The translations under genes were made by a program, and so were the position numbers. The notes below the pieces were generated by a model, which was not told the origin of the DNA, searched no databases, and was given only the letters and a program-made list of their open reading frames with translations. DNA of 42,066 nucleotides from Actinomycetes bacterium (GTDB taxonomy: Bacteria; Actinomycetota; Acidimicrobiia; Acidimicrobiales; Bog-793). The stretch spans positions 30,360-72,425 of the forward strand of contig JAJYVX010000001.1 in NCBI GenBank assembly GCA_021791795.1. The letters are read 5' to 3'. Positions 9,293 through 16,377 of the stretch are shown in pieces. Position 1 is the first letter of the stretch, and the number at the start of each line of letters is the position of its first letter.

Positions 9293-11244
9293 GCGCGATC
9301 TTCGATTCGTCGGTGGTCCTCGGGCTTCCCGAGGAGTCCCTCCTGGCTGCGTTCAACCGCTCAGGCGTGCTCGCTCCCTCCGACGTCCACGTCGCGAGGC
9401 GGCTCGGGCGACTCGCAGGCGAGACCGACGAGCTCGTGGCTCTGGCAGCAGCGTTCGCTGTGCGGGCGCCGCGCGTCGGTCATGTCCGCGTCGACCTCAC
9501 CTCGGTGCGCCAGACAGCCGAGGGCGAGGTGGAGGAGGACGAGGTCGACCTCGACGGGCTCCCCTGGCCCGACGCTCCGGCCTGGGTGGAACGCGTGGCG
9601 TCGAGTCCGCTCGTAGCCGTCGGTGAGGAGGCGACGGCAGCAGCGCCCCTGCGCCTCGTCGGCTCGGCCCTCTACCTCGACCGGTACTGGCGCGACGAAC
9701 GCGCGGTGGCGGCTGACCTGCTGGCGCGGGCACGGGGTCTGCGGGTCGCCGGCGCTGGCGTCGACGCCGGCGCCGCGAGCGGCGGGGGCTGGGTGGCGCG
9801 CTCGGCCAGGTCGGTCACAGAAGCGCTCTCCGGCGAGACCGACCCGGAGCAGCGCTGGGCGGTCGCCATGGCACTGCTCCGCGGCCTCGCCGTCATCGCC
9901 GGCGGACCGGGCACCGGCAAGACGACGACGGTCGCCAGGCTCATCGGGCTTCTCGCCGAGCAGGCCGAAGAGGCCGGCGGCGAGCTGCCGCTCGTCGCAC
10001 TGACCGCACCGACGGGCAAGGCGGCCAATCGCATGCAGGAGGCCGTGCGAGCCGCCGCGCGATCGGTTACCCCGAGCGGGGGGGCACAAGCGTTGCTCGA
10101 GAACCTCGAAGCCGCCACGGTGCATCGCCTGCTGCGGCAGCGGCCCGACAATGCGAGCCGTTTCCGCTACAACCGGTACAACCGGCTGCCCCACGACGTC
10201 GTCGTGATCGACGAGACGTCGATGCTCTCCTTGTGGCTCATGGCCCGGCTCGTCGAGGCGGTACGTCACGACGCCCGCCTCGTGCTCGTGGGCGACCCCG
10301 AACAGCTCGCCTCCGTTGAAGCAGGTGCCGTCCTCGGAGATGTGGTCGGCCCGGCATCCGGCCGTCTGCGCATGCACCCCCGGGCAAGGGTCGAGCTCGA
10401 GGAGGTGACGGGGGTCGGCCTCGATGTCGTCGACGTGCCTGAGCACGCGAGCGAGATCGGCGACAGCGTGGTCGTGCTCCGCACGAACCACCGCTTCCGT
10501 GGGGCCCTCGCGGAGCTCGCCGAGGCGGTGCGTTCCGGCGACGCCGACGCCGCCGTCTCCGTGCTCGGCGAGGGTGATGGAACCCTCGAGTGGCTGGCTT
10601 CCGATCTGGCCGAAGTTCCCGAGCCCGGGAGCGGCGTTCTCGAGCCCTTGCGTCTGCTCGCTTGTGATGCCGGACGGGACCTCTTCGTCGCCGCTCGGGC
10701 GGGCGACCGACCGGTCGTGCTCGAAGCGCTCTCCTCGTGGCGCATCCTCTGTGCTCACCGCCGCGGCCCGGCGGGCGTCTCGTCGTGGAACGCGAGGGTC
10801 GTCCAGTGGCTGGTTGACGAGATCGAGGGTTTCGCCGCTGACGGGGAGTGGTACGTCGGCCGGCCCGTCGTCGTCACGGCGAACGACTACAGCCTCCGCC
10901 TGTTCAACGGCGACACCGGGGTGATCGTCGCGCGGGAGGAAGGCGGCATCGCCGCCGCCTTCGACCGGGGGCTCGTCAGTCCCTCGCGGCTCTCGGATGT
11001 CGACACCGTCTACGCGATGACCGTGCACAAGGCGCAAGGCTCGGAGTTCGACCAGGTGGCTGTCGTGCTGCCACAGGCGACGTCCCGCATCCTCACCCGC
11101 GAGCTCCTCTACACGGCCGTGACCCGAGCCAAGCGACGTTTGGTCGTCGTCGGCGGCGAGGAGTCCGTCCGGGCGGCGGTGGCCCGGCCGATCGCACGTG
11201 CGTCCGGGCTGACGGCGCGCCTGTGGGGAGGCGTCGGCGTCTAG
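9289..11244 (+). CDS. recD: RecBCD enzyme subunit RecD (5'-3' helicase, exodeoxyribonuclease V alpha)
   Basis: A 651-residue SF1B helicase. Motifs in order: AVIAGGPGTGKTTTVARLIG (Walker A, about residues 202-221), LTAPTGKAANRMQEAV (Ia), VVVIDETSMLSLWLMARLVE (II), RLVLVGDPEQLASVEAGAVL (III), VVLRTNHRF (IV), VYAMTVHKAQGSEFDQVAVV (V) and LTRELLYTAVTRAKRRLVVV (VI). It starts with GTG 9289 in a 4-nt GTGA overlap with the recB stop. In the RecBCD complex it is the second motor, moving on the strand opposite to RecB. The operon ends here: the next gene starts 76 bp on, after a short gap without an obvious terminator. Confidence 0.96.
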   Translation: MSAIFDSSVVLGLPEESLLAAFNRSGVLAPSDVHVARRLGRLAGETDELVALAAAFAVRAPRVGHVRVDLTSVRQTAEGEVEEDEVDLDGLPWPDAPAWVERVASSPLVAVGEEATAAAPLRLVGSALYLDRYWRDERAVAADLLARARGLRVAGAGVDAGAASGGGWVARSARSVTEALSGETDPEQRWAVAMALLRGLAVIAGGPGTGKTTTVARLIGLLAEQAEEAGGELPLVALTAPTGKAANRMQEAVRAAARSVTPSGGAQALLENLEAATVHRLLRQRPDNASRFRYNRYNRLPHDVVVIDETSMLSLWLMARLVEAVRHDARLVLVGDPEQLASVEAGAVLGDVVGPASGRLRMHPRARVELEEVTGVGLDVVDVPEHASEIGDSVVVLRTNHRFRGALAELAEAVRSGDADAAVSVLGEGDGTLEWLASDLAEVPEPGSGVLEPLRLLACDAGRDLFVAARAGDRPVVLEALSSWRILCAHRRGPAGVSSWNARVVQWLVDEIEGFAADGEWYVGRPVVVTANDYSLRLFNGDTGVIVAREEGGIAAAFDRGLVSPSRLSDVDTVYAMTVHKAQGSEFDQVAVVLPQATSRILTRELLYTAVTRAKRRLVVVGGEESVRAAVARPIARASGLTARLWGGVGV

Positions 11245-11320
11245 CCGCTAGGACTCAGCTTGGGTAGCATCCCGCCGCGCATGCAGGATCTTGACGCGGC
11301 TGTCCCGTGAGAGGTGTGTC

Positions 11321-11986
11321 ATGAAGATCGACGTCACCGAGATCTCCTACGTTCCCACCACCGGTGTGCAGGAGGTCCATGACACGCCCATCGTGCGCGC
11401 AACCGAAGCCTCGCTCGAAGGCTATGGCTCGCTTGTGGACGATCCCCACTCCTTCGAGATCGAGATCGTCCCGTGGCCCGCCCAGGGCTGGCGGCCGATC
11501 GACGACAACACGGGTGACCAGGGAGGCGTGACCGAGGGCATCTTCGAGTTCTCCTGGGAAGGCGAGACCCTGTTCGCCCGTAATAACGCCGTAGGTGACA
11601 GCTACCTCTTCGGGTGGAGCAACTGGCCGGAGCAGGTGGCATCGAGCGGCCTGTGCAAGCGGGAGCGCGCCCTCATCTGGCGGGCCAACTACCACCCTGA
11701 CGGTGGCCAACTGTTCTTCCCGCTCAGCGGAGAGCGCTTCGTCATACCGCTGGCTCTCCCCGGTGACGACGTGACCCCGGCCGACTTCGTCACCTTCTTC
11801 GGCGACGGCAGCAGAGGGCTCTACATACACCCGAGCATCTGGCACGGCGCTCTCGTCCCGCTCGACGACGAGGCCAGGTTCCTCGACCGGCAGGGACGGG
11901 TGCATGCCCGCGTGTCGGTGAACTTCCCGAAGGAGTTCGGCTGCTATCTCGGTTCCCCCATGCGGGCGCCGGGGACAGGCGACTAG
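11321..11986 (+). CDS. Ureidoglycolate lyase (AllA)-like protein
   Basis: A 221-residue protein resembling the ureidoglycolate lyase/hydrolase family of purine (allantoin) breakdown, a cupin-fold enzyme releasing urea and glyoxylate. Supporting segments are GGVTEGIFEFSWEGETLFAR, RANYHPDGGQLFFPLSG, FVIPLALPGDDVTPADFVTF, GSRGLYIHPSIWHGALVPL and RVHARVSVNFPKEFGCYL; histidines in NYHPDGGQ and YIHPSIWH fit a metal- or substrate-binding cupin. ATG 11321 is preceded by GAGAGG at 11310-11315; in-frame codons from 11291 lack such a site. No other allantoin-pathway genes are present in the window, so the physiological substrate is uncertain; a related sugar- or acid-binding cupin is the alternative. 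Confidence 0.65.
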   Translation: MKIDVTEISYVPTTGVQEVHDTPIVRATEASLEGYGSLVDDPHSFEIEIVPWPAQGWRPIDDNTGDQGGVTEGIFEFSWEGETLFARNNAVGDSYLFGWSNWPEQVASSGLCKRERALIWRANYHPDGGQLFFPLSGERFVIPLALPGDDVTPADFVTFFGDGSRGLYIHPSIWHGALVPLDDEARFLDRQGRVHARVSVNFPKEFGCYLGSPMRAPGTGD

Positions 11987-11992
11987 GCCGTC

Positions 11993-12229
11993 ATGCCGTC
12001 GGCTCTCGTGCCGGTCGTGCTCATCGTCGGCGTCCTCATCGTCCAGTTCCTCGTGCAGCTCGGACTGCGCAACCGCTTCGCCTACCAGTGCCCCAATTGC
12101 GGGAACGAGTTCAACCCGTCTCCGCTCTCCATGGTGATAGCCCCCCACCGCCTCGGCGGGCGCAAGTACACACGCTGCCCCGGGTGCGGGGTCCGAGCGT
12201 GGGCCCAGCCGGTGGCCAAGGCGCGCTGA
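11993..12229 (+). CDS. Small membrane-anchored zinc-ribbon protein
   Basis: A 78-residue protein with one N-terminal transmembrane helix (LVPVVLIVGVLIVQFLVQLG, residues 5-24) followed by a cytoplasmic zinc ribbon with two CxxC knuckles: YQCPNCGNEF and TRCPGCGVRAW, about 29 residues apart. It starts 6 bp after the stop of the AllA-like gene with no ribosome-binding site of its own, so it is probably translationally coupled. No specific function can be assigned; short TM-plus-zinc-ribbon proteins of this kind are common and mostly uncharacterised. Confidence 0.8.
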   Translation: MPSALVPVVLIVGVLIVQFLVQLGLRNRFAYQCPNCGNEFNPSPLSMVIAPHRLGGRKYTRCPGCGVRAWAQPVAKAR

Positions 12230-12359
12230 CCCGCCGGGCCGCTGGCCGGTCCGCCTGGCCGGTCCGCCTGGTCCGGCCGGGGCCGGGCGCCCGGATGAGT
12301 CTGCTCGCGCACGCACGCGTGGGGCTTAGGCGCCGGCGGCAGGCCGAATCGGAGAACCA

Positions 12360-12409
12360 CCCCGCGAACGGACCCCCCGACCTGGGCTTAGGGGGGTCCG
12401 TTCGCGGGG
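12360..12409 (+). terminator. Perfect 19-bp stem, 12-nt loop hairpin (candidate U-less terminator or repeat element)
   Basis: Arms 12360-12378 and 12391-12409 are exact reverse complements (left arm CCCCGCGAACGGACCCCCC), with loop 12379-12390. The stem is extremely GC-rich and there is no T-run after it, only AGTTT. It could end transcription of the upstream two-gene unit, or form a structured leader for glgC if glgC is transcribed through it. Confidence 0.55.
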
Positions 12410-12410
12410 C

Positions 12411-12550
12411 AGTTTGCACCTGACGCGATCAGGACCGAACGGACCCCCCGGCCCGGGACAAGAGAAGCGACTTCGCGGGCAGTTTGCACCTGACGCGATC
12501 AGGACCGAACGGACCCCCCGGCCCGGGACAAGAGAAGCGACTTCGCGGGC
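12411..12550 (+). repeat. Exact tandem duplication of a 70-bp intergenic unit
   Basis: Units 12411-12480 and 12481-12550 are identical base for base. Each begins AGTTTGCACCTGACGCGATC, contains the small dyad CCTGA-CGCGA-TCAGG and the element GAACGGACCCCCC, and ends CTTCGCGGGC. The hairpin region just upstream carries the same GAACGGACCCCCC and TTCGCGGG...CAGTTTGCACC elements at a 71-bp offset, so it is a diverged third copy. A degenerate fourth start, GGTTGGCACC, follows at 12551. Confidence 0.95.
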
Positions 12551-12623
12551 GGTTGGCACCCCGACACGAGCACGACGGCACCGAGCAGGCTCAGCCGCGA
12601 CGCGAGAGGCGTGAGGCGATACG

Positions 12624-13865
12624 TTGAGCGCCGTGTCCAACGTGCTGGCGATGGTGCTGGCTGGGGGTGAGGGCAAGCGCCTCATGCCGCTCACGCTCGA
12701 CCGCGCCAAGCCGGCGGTCCCTTTCGCCGGGCAGTACCGCCTCGTCGACTTCGCTCTCTCCAACCTCGCAAACGGCGAGCTGCGCAAGATCGTCGTCCTC
12801 ACCCAGTACAAGAGCCACAGCCTCGACATCCACATATCCCGCACCTGGCGGATGTCGACGCTGCTCGGCAACTACGTCACGACCGTGCCCGCCCAGATGC
12901 GAAGAGGACGGCAGTGGTTCGCGGGCTCCGCCGACGCCGTCTTCCAGAACCTCAACATCGTCGGCGACGAGCGGCCGGACTACATCTTCGTCTTCGGCGC
13001 CGACCACATCTACCGGATGGACACTCGCCAGATGCTCGCCCAGCACGTCTCCTCGGGTGCAGCCGTGACGGTGGCAGGGATACCCGTGCCGACGGAGGAG
13101 GCGGGGAACTTCGGCGTGATAGACGTCGGCGAAGGGACGAAGATCCGCGGCTTCGTCGAGAAGCCGGGCAACACCCCAACCCTCGCGAACGACGACGGGA
13201 AGGTCATCGCCTCGATGGGCAACTACATCTTCTCGACCGAACCGCTCGTCGAAGCGCTGGCCGAGGACTCGCTCGACGAGACTTCCCGCCACGACATGGG
13301 AGGCGACGTGATCCCGGCGATGGTGGCCAACGGCACGGCGCACGTATACGACTTCAGCAAGAACGAGGTGCCCGGCGCGACCGAGCGCGACCGCGGTTAC
13401 TGGCGTGACGTGGGGAGCCTCGATGCGTACTACGCCGCCAGCATGGACCTCGTCTCGGTGCATCCCGTGTTCAACCTCTACAACGCGAGGTGGCCCATCT
13501 ACACGTCGCTTCCCGCGCACCTGCCTCCGGCGAAGTTCGTGTTCGAGGATCCCGGCCGCACCGGCCAGGCGGTCGACTCTCTCGTGAGCGCCGGCGTCAT
13601 CGTCGCGGGAGGGACAGTCCGTCGTTCGGTGCTCTCGCCCGGTGTGCTCGTCGAGCAGGGAGCCCTCGTCGAGGACTCGGTCGTCATGCACGACGTCGTG
13701 ATCGGCGCGGGCTCTGTCGTGCGTCGTGCCATCCTCGACAAGAACGTGGTGGTCGAGCCCGGCGCCAGGCTGGGCGAGGACCCGAAGACCGATCGGGACC
13801 GCTTCACGGTGTCCCAGGGCGGGGTAGTCGTGATCGGGAAGGGTGGCGAGGTCCCGGCCGAGTGA
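12624..13865 (+). CDS. glgC: Glucose-1-phosphate adenylyltransferase (ADP-glucose pyrophosphorylase)
   Basis: A 413-residue enzyme making ADP-glucose from ATP and glucose-1-phosphate, the activated donor for glycogen-type glucans. The N-terminal nucleotidyltransferase signature [18 protein letters not shown], the effector/substrate segment [45 protein letters not shown] and [16 protein letters not shown] are all present, followed by a C-terminal left-handed beta-helix ([20 protein letters not shown]). TTG 12624, 7 nt after GTGAGG, is the best start; GTG 12633 is an alternative. The stop overlaps the glgA start (GTGA), indicating one operon. Confidence 0.95.
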   Translation: MSAVSNVLAMVLAGGEGKRLMPLTLDRAKPAVPFAGQYRLVDFALSNLANGELRKIVVLTQYKSHSLDIHISRTWRMSTLLGNYVTTVPAQMRRGRQWFAGSADAVFQNLNIVGDERPDYIFVFGADHIYRMDTRQMLAQHVSSGAAVTVAGIPVPTEEAGNFGVIDVGEGTKIRGFVEKPGNTPTLANDDGKVIASMGNYIFSTEPLVEALAEDSLDETSRHDMGGDVIPAMVANGTAHVYDFSKNEVPGATERDRGYWRDVGSLDAYYAASMDLVSVHPVFNLYNARWPIYTSLPAHLPPAKFVFEDPGRTGQAVDSLVSAGVIVAGGTVRRSVLSPGVLVEQGALVEDSVVMHDVVIGAGSVVRRAILDKNVVVEPGARLGEDPKTDRDRFTVSQGGVVVIGKGGEVPAE

Positions 13866-15022
13866 GGGTCGCCCTGCTCACCCGTGAGTTCCCGCCGGAG
13901 GTCTACGGAGGAGCCGGCGTACACGTCGAGCACCTGAGCGCCGAGCTGGCGTCGCTCGTCGAGCTCCACGTCCACTCCTTCGGCCCGGAGCGGGAGTCGC
14001 CGCTCGTGCGAGGGACCTACCCGTTCCCGAGCCCTTCGTTCCCGCCGGAGGCGAACCCGGCGCTCGCGGTCATGGACGTGGACATACGCATGGCGGCGGC
14101 CCTGGCGGGGGTCGACCTGGTGCACAGCCACACCTGGTACACGAACTTCGCCGGCCACGTGGCGAAGCTCCTCTACGACCGCCCCCACGTTGTCACCCTC
14201 CACAGCCTGGAGCCGCTCCGGCCGTGGAAGGCCGATCAGTTGGGAGGCGGCTACGCCCTCTCTTGTTTCTGCGAGAAGACCTCGGTCGAGGCGGCGGACG
14301 CGGTCGTGGCCGTGTCGAACGCCATGGCGGAGGACGCCCTCGCCGCCTACCCGGCCGTCGACCCGTCCCGGATCGAGGTGATCCACAACGGCATCGACCC
14401 GGACGTCTACCGCCCCGATCCGGGCACCGACGTGCTCGAGCGGCTCGGTATCGATCCAGCCCGCCCGATGGTCATGTGGATCGGCCGGGTCACGCCGCAG
14501 AAGGGCGTCGACCACCTCCTCGACATGGTGGCGCTGCTGCCGCGCGATCTCCAGTTCGTGTTGCTGGCGGGTGCGTCGGATACGGCGGGGTTTCGCTCCG
14601 AGATGGCGGCACGGGCCGCGGCGCTCGCGGCCGACCGCCCCGGGTTGCACTGGATCGAGACGATCTTCCCCCGCCTCGACGTCGTGCAGCTGCTCAGCCA
14701 TGCGTCCGTGTTCGTGTGCCCGTCTGTCTACGAGCCGTTCGGGCTCATCAACCTCGAAGCGATGGCGTGCGGGACACCTGTCGTGGCGACGGCCGTTGGA
14801 GGCATCCCCGAGATCGTCGTCGACGGCGAGACCGGTCTCCTCGTCCCTCTCCTCCCCGGCGAAACCCCTTCGTCGTCCCTCGCAGGATCAGTGCTCACCC
14901 TCGTCGGCGACGAGGATCTGGCGCGCCGCATGGGAGCAGCGGCCCGGGCGAGGGTGATCGAGCGCTTCACCTGGAGGGCGATCGCCGCGAGGACGGCTTC
15001 CCTCTACTCGAAGCTCGTCTGA
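13862..15022 (+). CDS. glgA: GT4 glycosyltransferase GlgA/GlgM (glycogen synthase or alpha-maltose-1-phosphate synthase)
   Basis: A 386-residue retaining GT-B glycosyltransferase. The N-terminal domain begins [20 protein letters not shown] with the acceptor-loop glycines; [15 protein letters not shown] follows. The C-terminal domain carries the donor-binding [20 protein letters not shown] and the EX7E-type motif in [20 protein letters not shown]. Its size and sequence match the short actinobacterial form (387 aa in mycobacteria, also beside glgC), which has been shown in mycobacteria to act mainly as GlgM, joining ADP-glucose and glucose-1-phosphate to maltose-1-phosphate for the GlgE pathway. 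GTG 13862 overlaps the glgC stop. The 3' end overlaps the convergent regulator gene by 56 bp. Confidence 0.93.
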   Translation: MRVALLTREFPPEVYGGAGVHVEHLSAELASLVELHVHSFGPERESPLVRGTYPFPSPSFPPEANPALAVMDVDIRMAAALAGVDLVHSHTWYTNFAGHVAKLLYDRPHVVTLHSLEPLRPWKADQLGGGYALSCFCEKTSVEAADAVVAVSNAMAEDALAAYPAVDPSRIEVIHNGIDPDVYRPDPGTDVLERLGIDPARPMVMWIGRVTPQKGVDHLLDMVALLPRDLQFVLLAGASDTAGFRSEMAARAAALAADRPGLHWIETIFPRLDVVQLLSHASVFVCPSVYEPFGLINLEAMACGTPVVATAVGGIPEIVVDGETGLLVPLLPGETPSSSLAGSVLTLVGDEDLARRMGAAARARVIERFTWRAIAARTASLYSKLV

Positions 15023-15635
15023 GCGCCGGACGAGTGGCCGGCTCGCTCCCGTCGGGAACGGCAGTGCCGGCCTCGGGCAGCGTCGGCGCATCAGTCGGGT
15101 ACAGGCCGGCGGCGAACCCGTAGACCTGGTCGCCTGCGCGGGGTATCTGGGCGAAACGGCGCGCCAGCTCCTGCACCTCGGCCCAGAACCGCCGCACTTC
15201 TTCCCGTGGGATCCTGGCGTGCACGAGAGTGCAGCGGAGGTCGTCGGCCGCGTGCGCCGGCGCCGCCTCAGCCGCCGCCTGGGCAAGGCCGTTCAAGGTG
15301 GCCACGGTCTTCCTGTCCTCGGGCCGGGTGAGCACACCGATGTAGAAGGTGCGGGCGATCCTGCCGTAGTACCGCTCATCGATCGCCCTCACCCGCCGCG
15401 TGCGGACCACGCGGACAAGGCCGGCCCGGACGAGGAAGTCCACGTGGTAGGCGACGCTGCTCTTCGGCCGGCCGACTGCGAGCGCCATCTCCGTCACCGA
15501 GGCTGCTCGCTCGAGCAGGAGCTCCAGCAAACTGGCGCGCAGTGGCTCGGCTACGGCCCGCAGCTGATCGGGCGCGGTTATGACGACCATTTCCTCGAGC
15601 TCGTAGTCCGGTACACGGCTATTGACCGACATCAT
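14967..15635 (-). CDS. Winged-helix (ArsR-like) transcriptional regulator
   Basis: A 222-residue protein with an N-terminal winged helix: LRAVAEPLRASLLELLLERA, VTEMALAVGRPKSSVAYHVD (recognition helix, about residues 47-66), FLVRAGLVRVVRTRRVRAID (wing). The remaining residues form an unrecognised helical domain that could dimerise or bind an effector. Two adjacent start codons (15635 and 15632) lie inside an 11-bp operator-like repeat. The gene is divergent from the hydrolase at 15695, and the repeats flank that gene's promoter, so it probably represses both itself and the hydrolase. The last 56 bp overlap glgA tail to tail. Confidence 0.85.
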   Translation of the reverse strand: MMSVNSRVPDYELEEMVVITAPDQLRAVAEPLRASLLELLLERAASVTEMALAVGRPKSSVAYHVDFLVRAGLVRVVRTRRVRAIDERYYGRIARTFYIGVLTRPEDRKTVATLNGLAQAAAEAAPAHAADDLRCTLVHARIPREEVRRFWAEVQELARRFAQIPRAGDQVYGFAAGLYPTDAPTLPEAGTAVPDGSEPATRPALRRASSRGKPSSRRSPSR

Positions 15636-15651
15636 TCGATCGTTCTAGAAT
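15622..15651 (+). promoter_or_regulatory. Promoter of the hydrolase gene (TTGACC - 18 nt - TAGAAT)
   Basis: A -35-like TTGACC at 15622-15627 and a -10-like TAGAAT at 15646-15651 with an 18-nt spacer, about 45 nt upstream of the ATG at 15695. On the opposite strand TATGAT (15670-15665) could be the -10 of the regulator gene. Confidence 0.6.
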
Positions 15652-15667
15652 CCTCGATCATTCGATC
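15631..15667 (+). promoter_or_regulatory. Two direct 11-bp operator-like repeats ATCATTCGATC
   Basis: Copies at 15631-15641 and 15657-15667, 26 bp apart start to start. The first lies in the -35/-10 spacer of the hydrolase promoter and covers the regulator's start codons; the second lies just after the -10, over the expected transcription start. Each contains the half-palindrome TCGATC/GATCGA. Confidence 0.65.
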
Positions 15668-15694
15668 ATACTCGTCTCGAAAGGAGTGTATGGC

Positions 15695-16285
15695 ATGGCC
15701 GAAGTGATCCTCTTCCACCACATAGAGGGGCTTACCGATGGGGTGAGAGGCCTCGCCGAGAGGTTTCGCGCCGGTGGGCACACCGTGCACACCCCCGACC
15801 TCTTCGACGGCGAGCTGCCGCCGACGATCGACGAGGGCATGGCTCTCGTGCGCTCCATCGACGACGCGGTTATGGAGGAACGGATCAACGGCGCGCTTGC
15901 CGGCGCCGGCAGCGAGATCGTCTACGCCGGTATCTCCTTCGGTGCCGGGACGGCGCAGCAGCTCGCCCAGACCCGCAGCGGCGCGCGTGGCGCGCTCCTC
16001 TACGAGGCCTGCATTCCCATCACGGGCGAGTGGGCGTTCGGGCCTTGGCCGGAGGGGCTTCCCGTACAGATCCACGGGATGGACCAGGATCCCTTCTTCG
16101 CCCTCGAGGGCGACCTCGACGCTGCGCGAGAACTGGTCGAGACGGTCGGGCCGGAGCTCGGCGAGCTGTTCGTGTACCCGGGCGACAAGCACCTCTTCAC
16201 CGACAGCTCGCTGCCCTCCTACGACGCCGGCGCCGCCGAGCTGGTCGTGCAACGCTCGCTCGAATTCCTCGACCGCTTGGGGTGA
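15695..16285 (+). CDS. Dienelactone hydrolase-family alpha/beta hydrolase with serine nucleophile
   Basis: A 196-residue alpha/beta hydrolase of the dienelactone hydrolase type. It opens MAEVILFHHIEGLTDGVRGL and has VHTPDLFDGE, the nucleophile elbow YAGISFGAGTAQQL (Ser81), an acid in IHGMDQDPFF (Asp130 or Asp132) and the catalytic histidine in YPGDKHLFTD (His166). Classical dienelactone hydrolases use Cys at the nucleophile position, so this is a serine variant with probably different chemistry (ester or lactone hydrolysis, substrate unknown). AAGGAG at 15681-15686 sits 8 nt before ATG 15695. It is controlled by the divergent winged-helix regulator's operator region. Confidence 0.87.
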   Translation: MAEVILFHHIEGLTDGVRGLAERFRAGGHTVHTPDLFDGELPPTIDEGMALVRSIDDAVMEERINGALAGAGSEIVYAGISFGAGTAQQLAQTRSGARGALLYEACIPITGEWAFGPWPEGLPVQIHGMDQDPFFALEGDLDAARELVETVGPELGELFVYPGDKHLFTDSSLPSYDAGAAELVVQRSLEFLDRLG

Positions 16286-16377
16286 GGCGGTCCTGCCTGG
16301 ACCGCGGCTGTGCCGGCTCGACAGGATGCCGATGCGGGGACAGCCGATGCGGGGACAGCCGATGCGGCGGGGCTGTC
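16286..16377. repeat. 15-bp tandem repeats ending in a small hairpin between convergent genes
   Basis: GATGCGGGGACAGCC occurs at 16331-16345 and 16346-16360, with a third, diverged start at 16361. GACAGCC (16354-16360) pairs with GGCTGTC (16371-16377) around a 10-nt loop, so the repeat also forms a weak hairpin that could end transcription from either side. Confidence 0.7.

Larger units (their letters stand above)
12230..12623. other. Repeat-filled intergenic region upstream of glgC
   Basis: A 394-bp gap without a credible gene. It starts with the short GC-rich direct repeat GCCGGTCCGCCTG (12245 onward), then a perfect long hairpin (12360-12409) and two exact 70-bp repeats (12411-12550). A GTGAGG element at 12611-12616 precedes the glgC start. 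Confidence 0.85.

Noticed and set aside
9361-11037. Antisense open frame (558 aa) opposite recD
   Set aside because: Same GC-driven shadow effect; all helicase motifs are on the plus strand.
12360-12560. CRISPR array
   Set aside because: Units are directly adjacent without unique spacers, only two are exact, and no cas gene is present.
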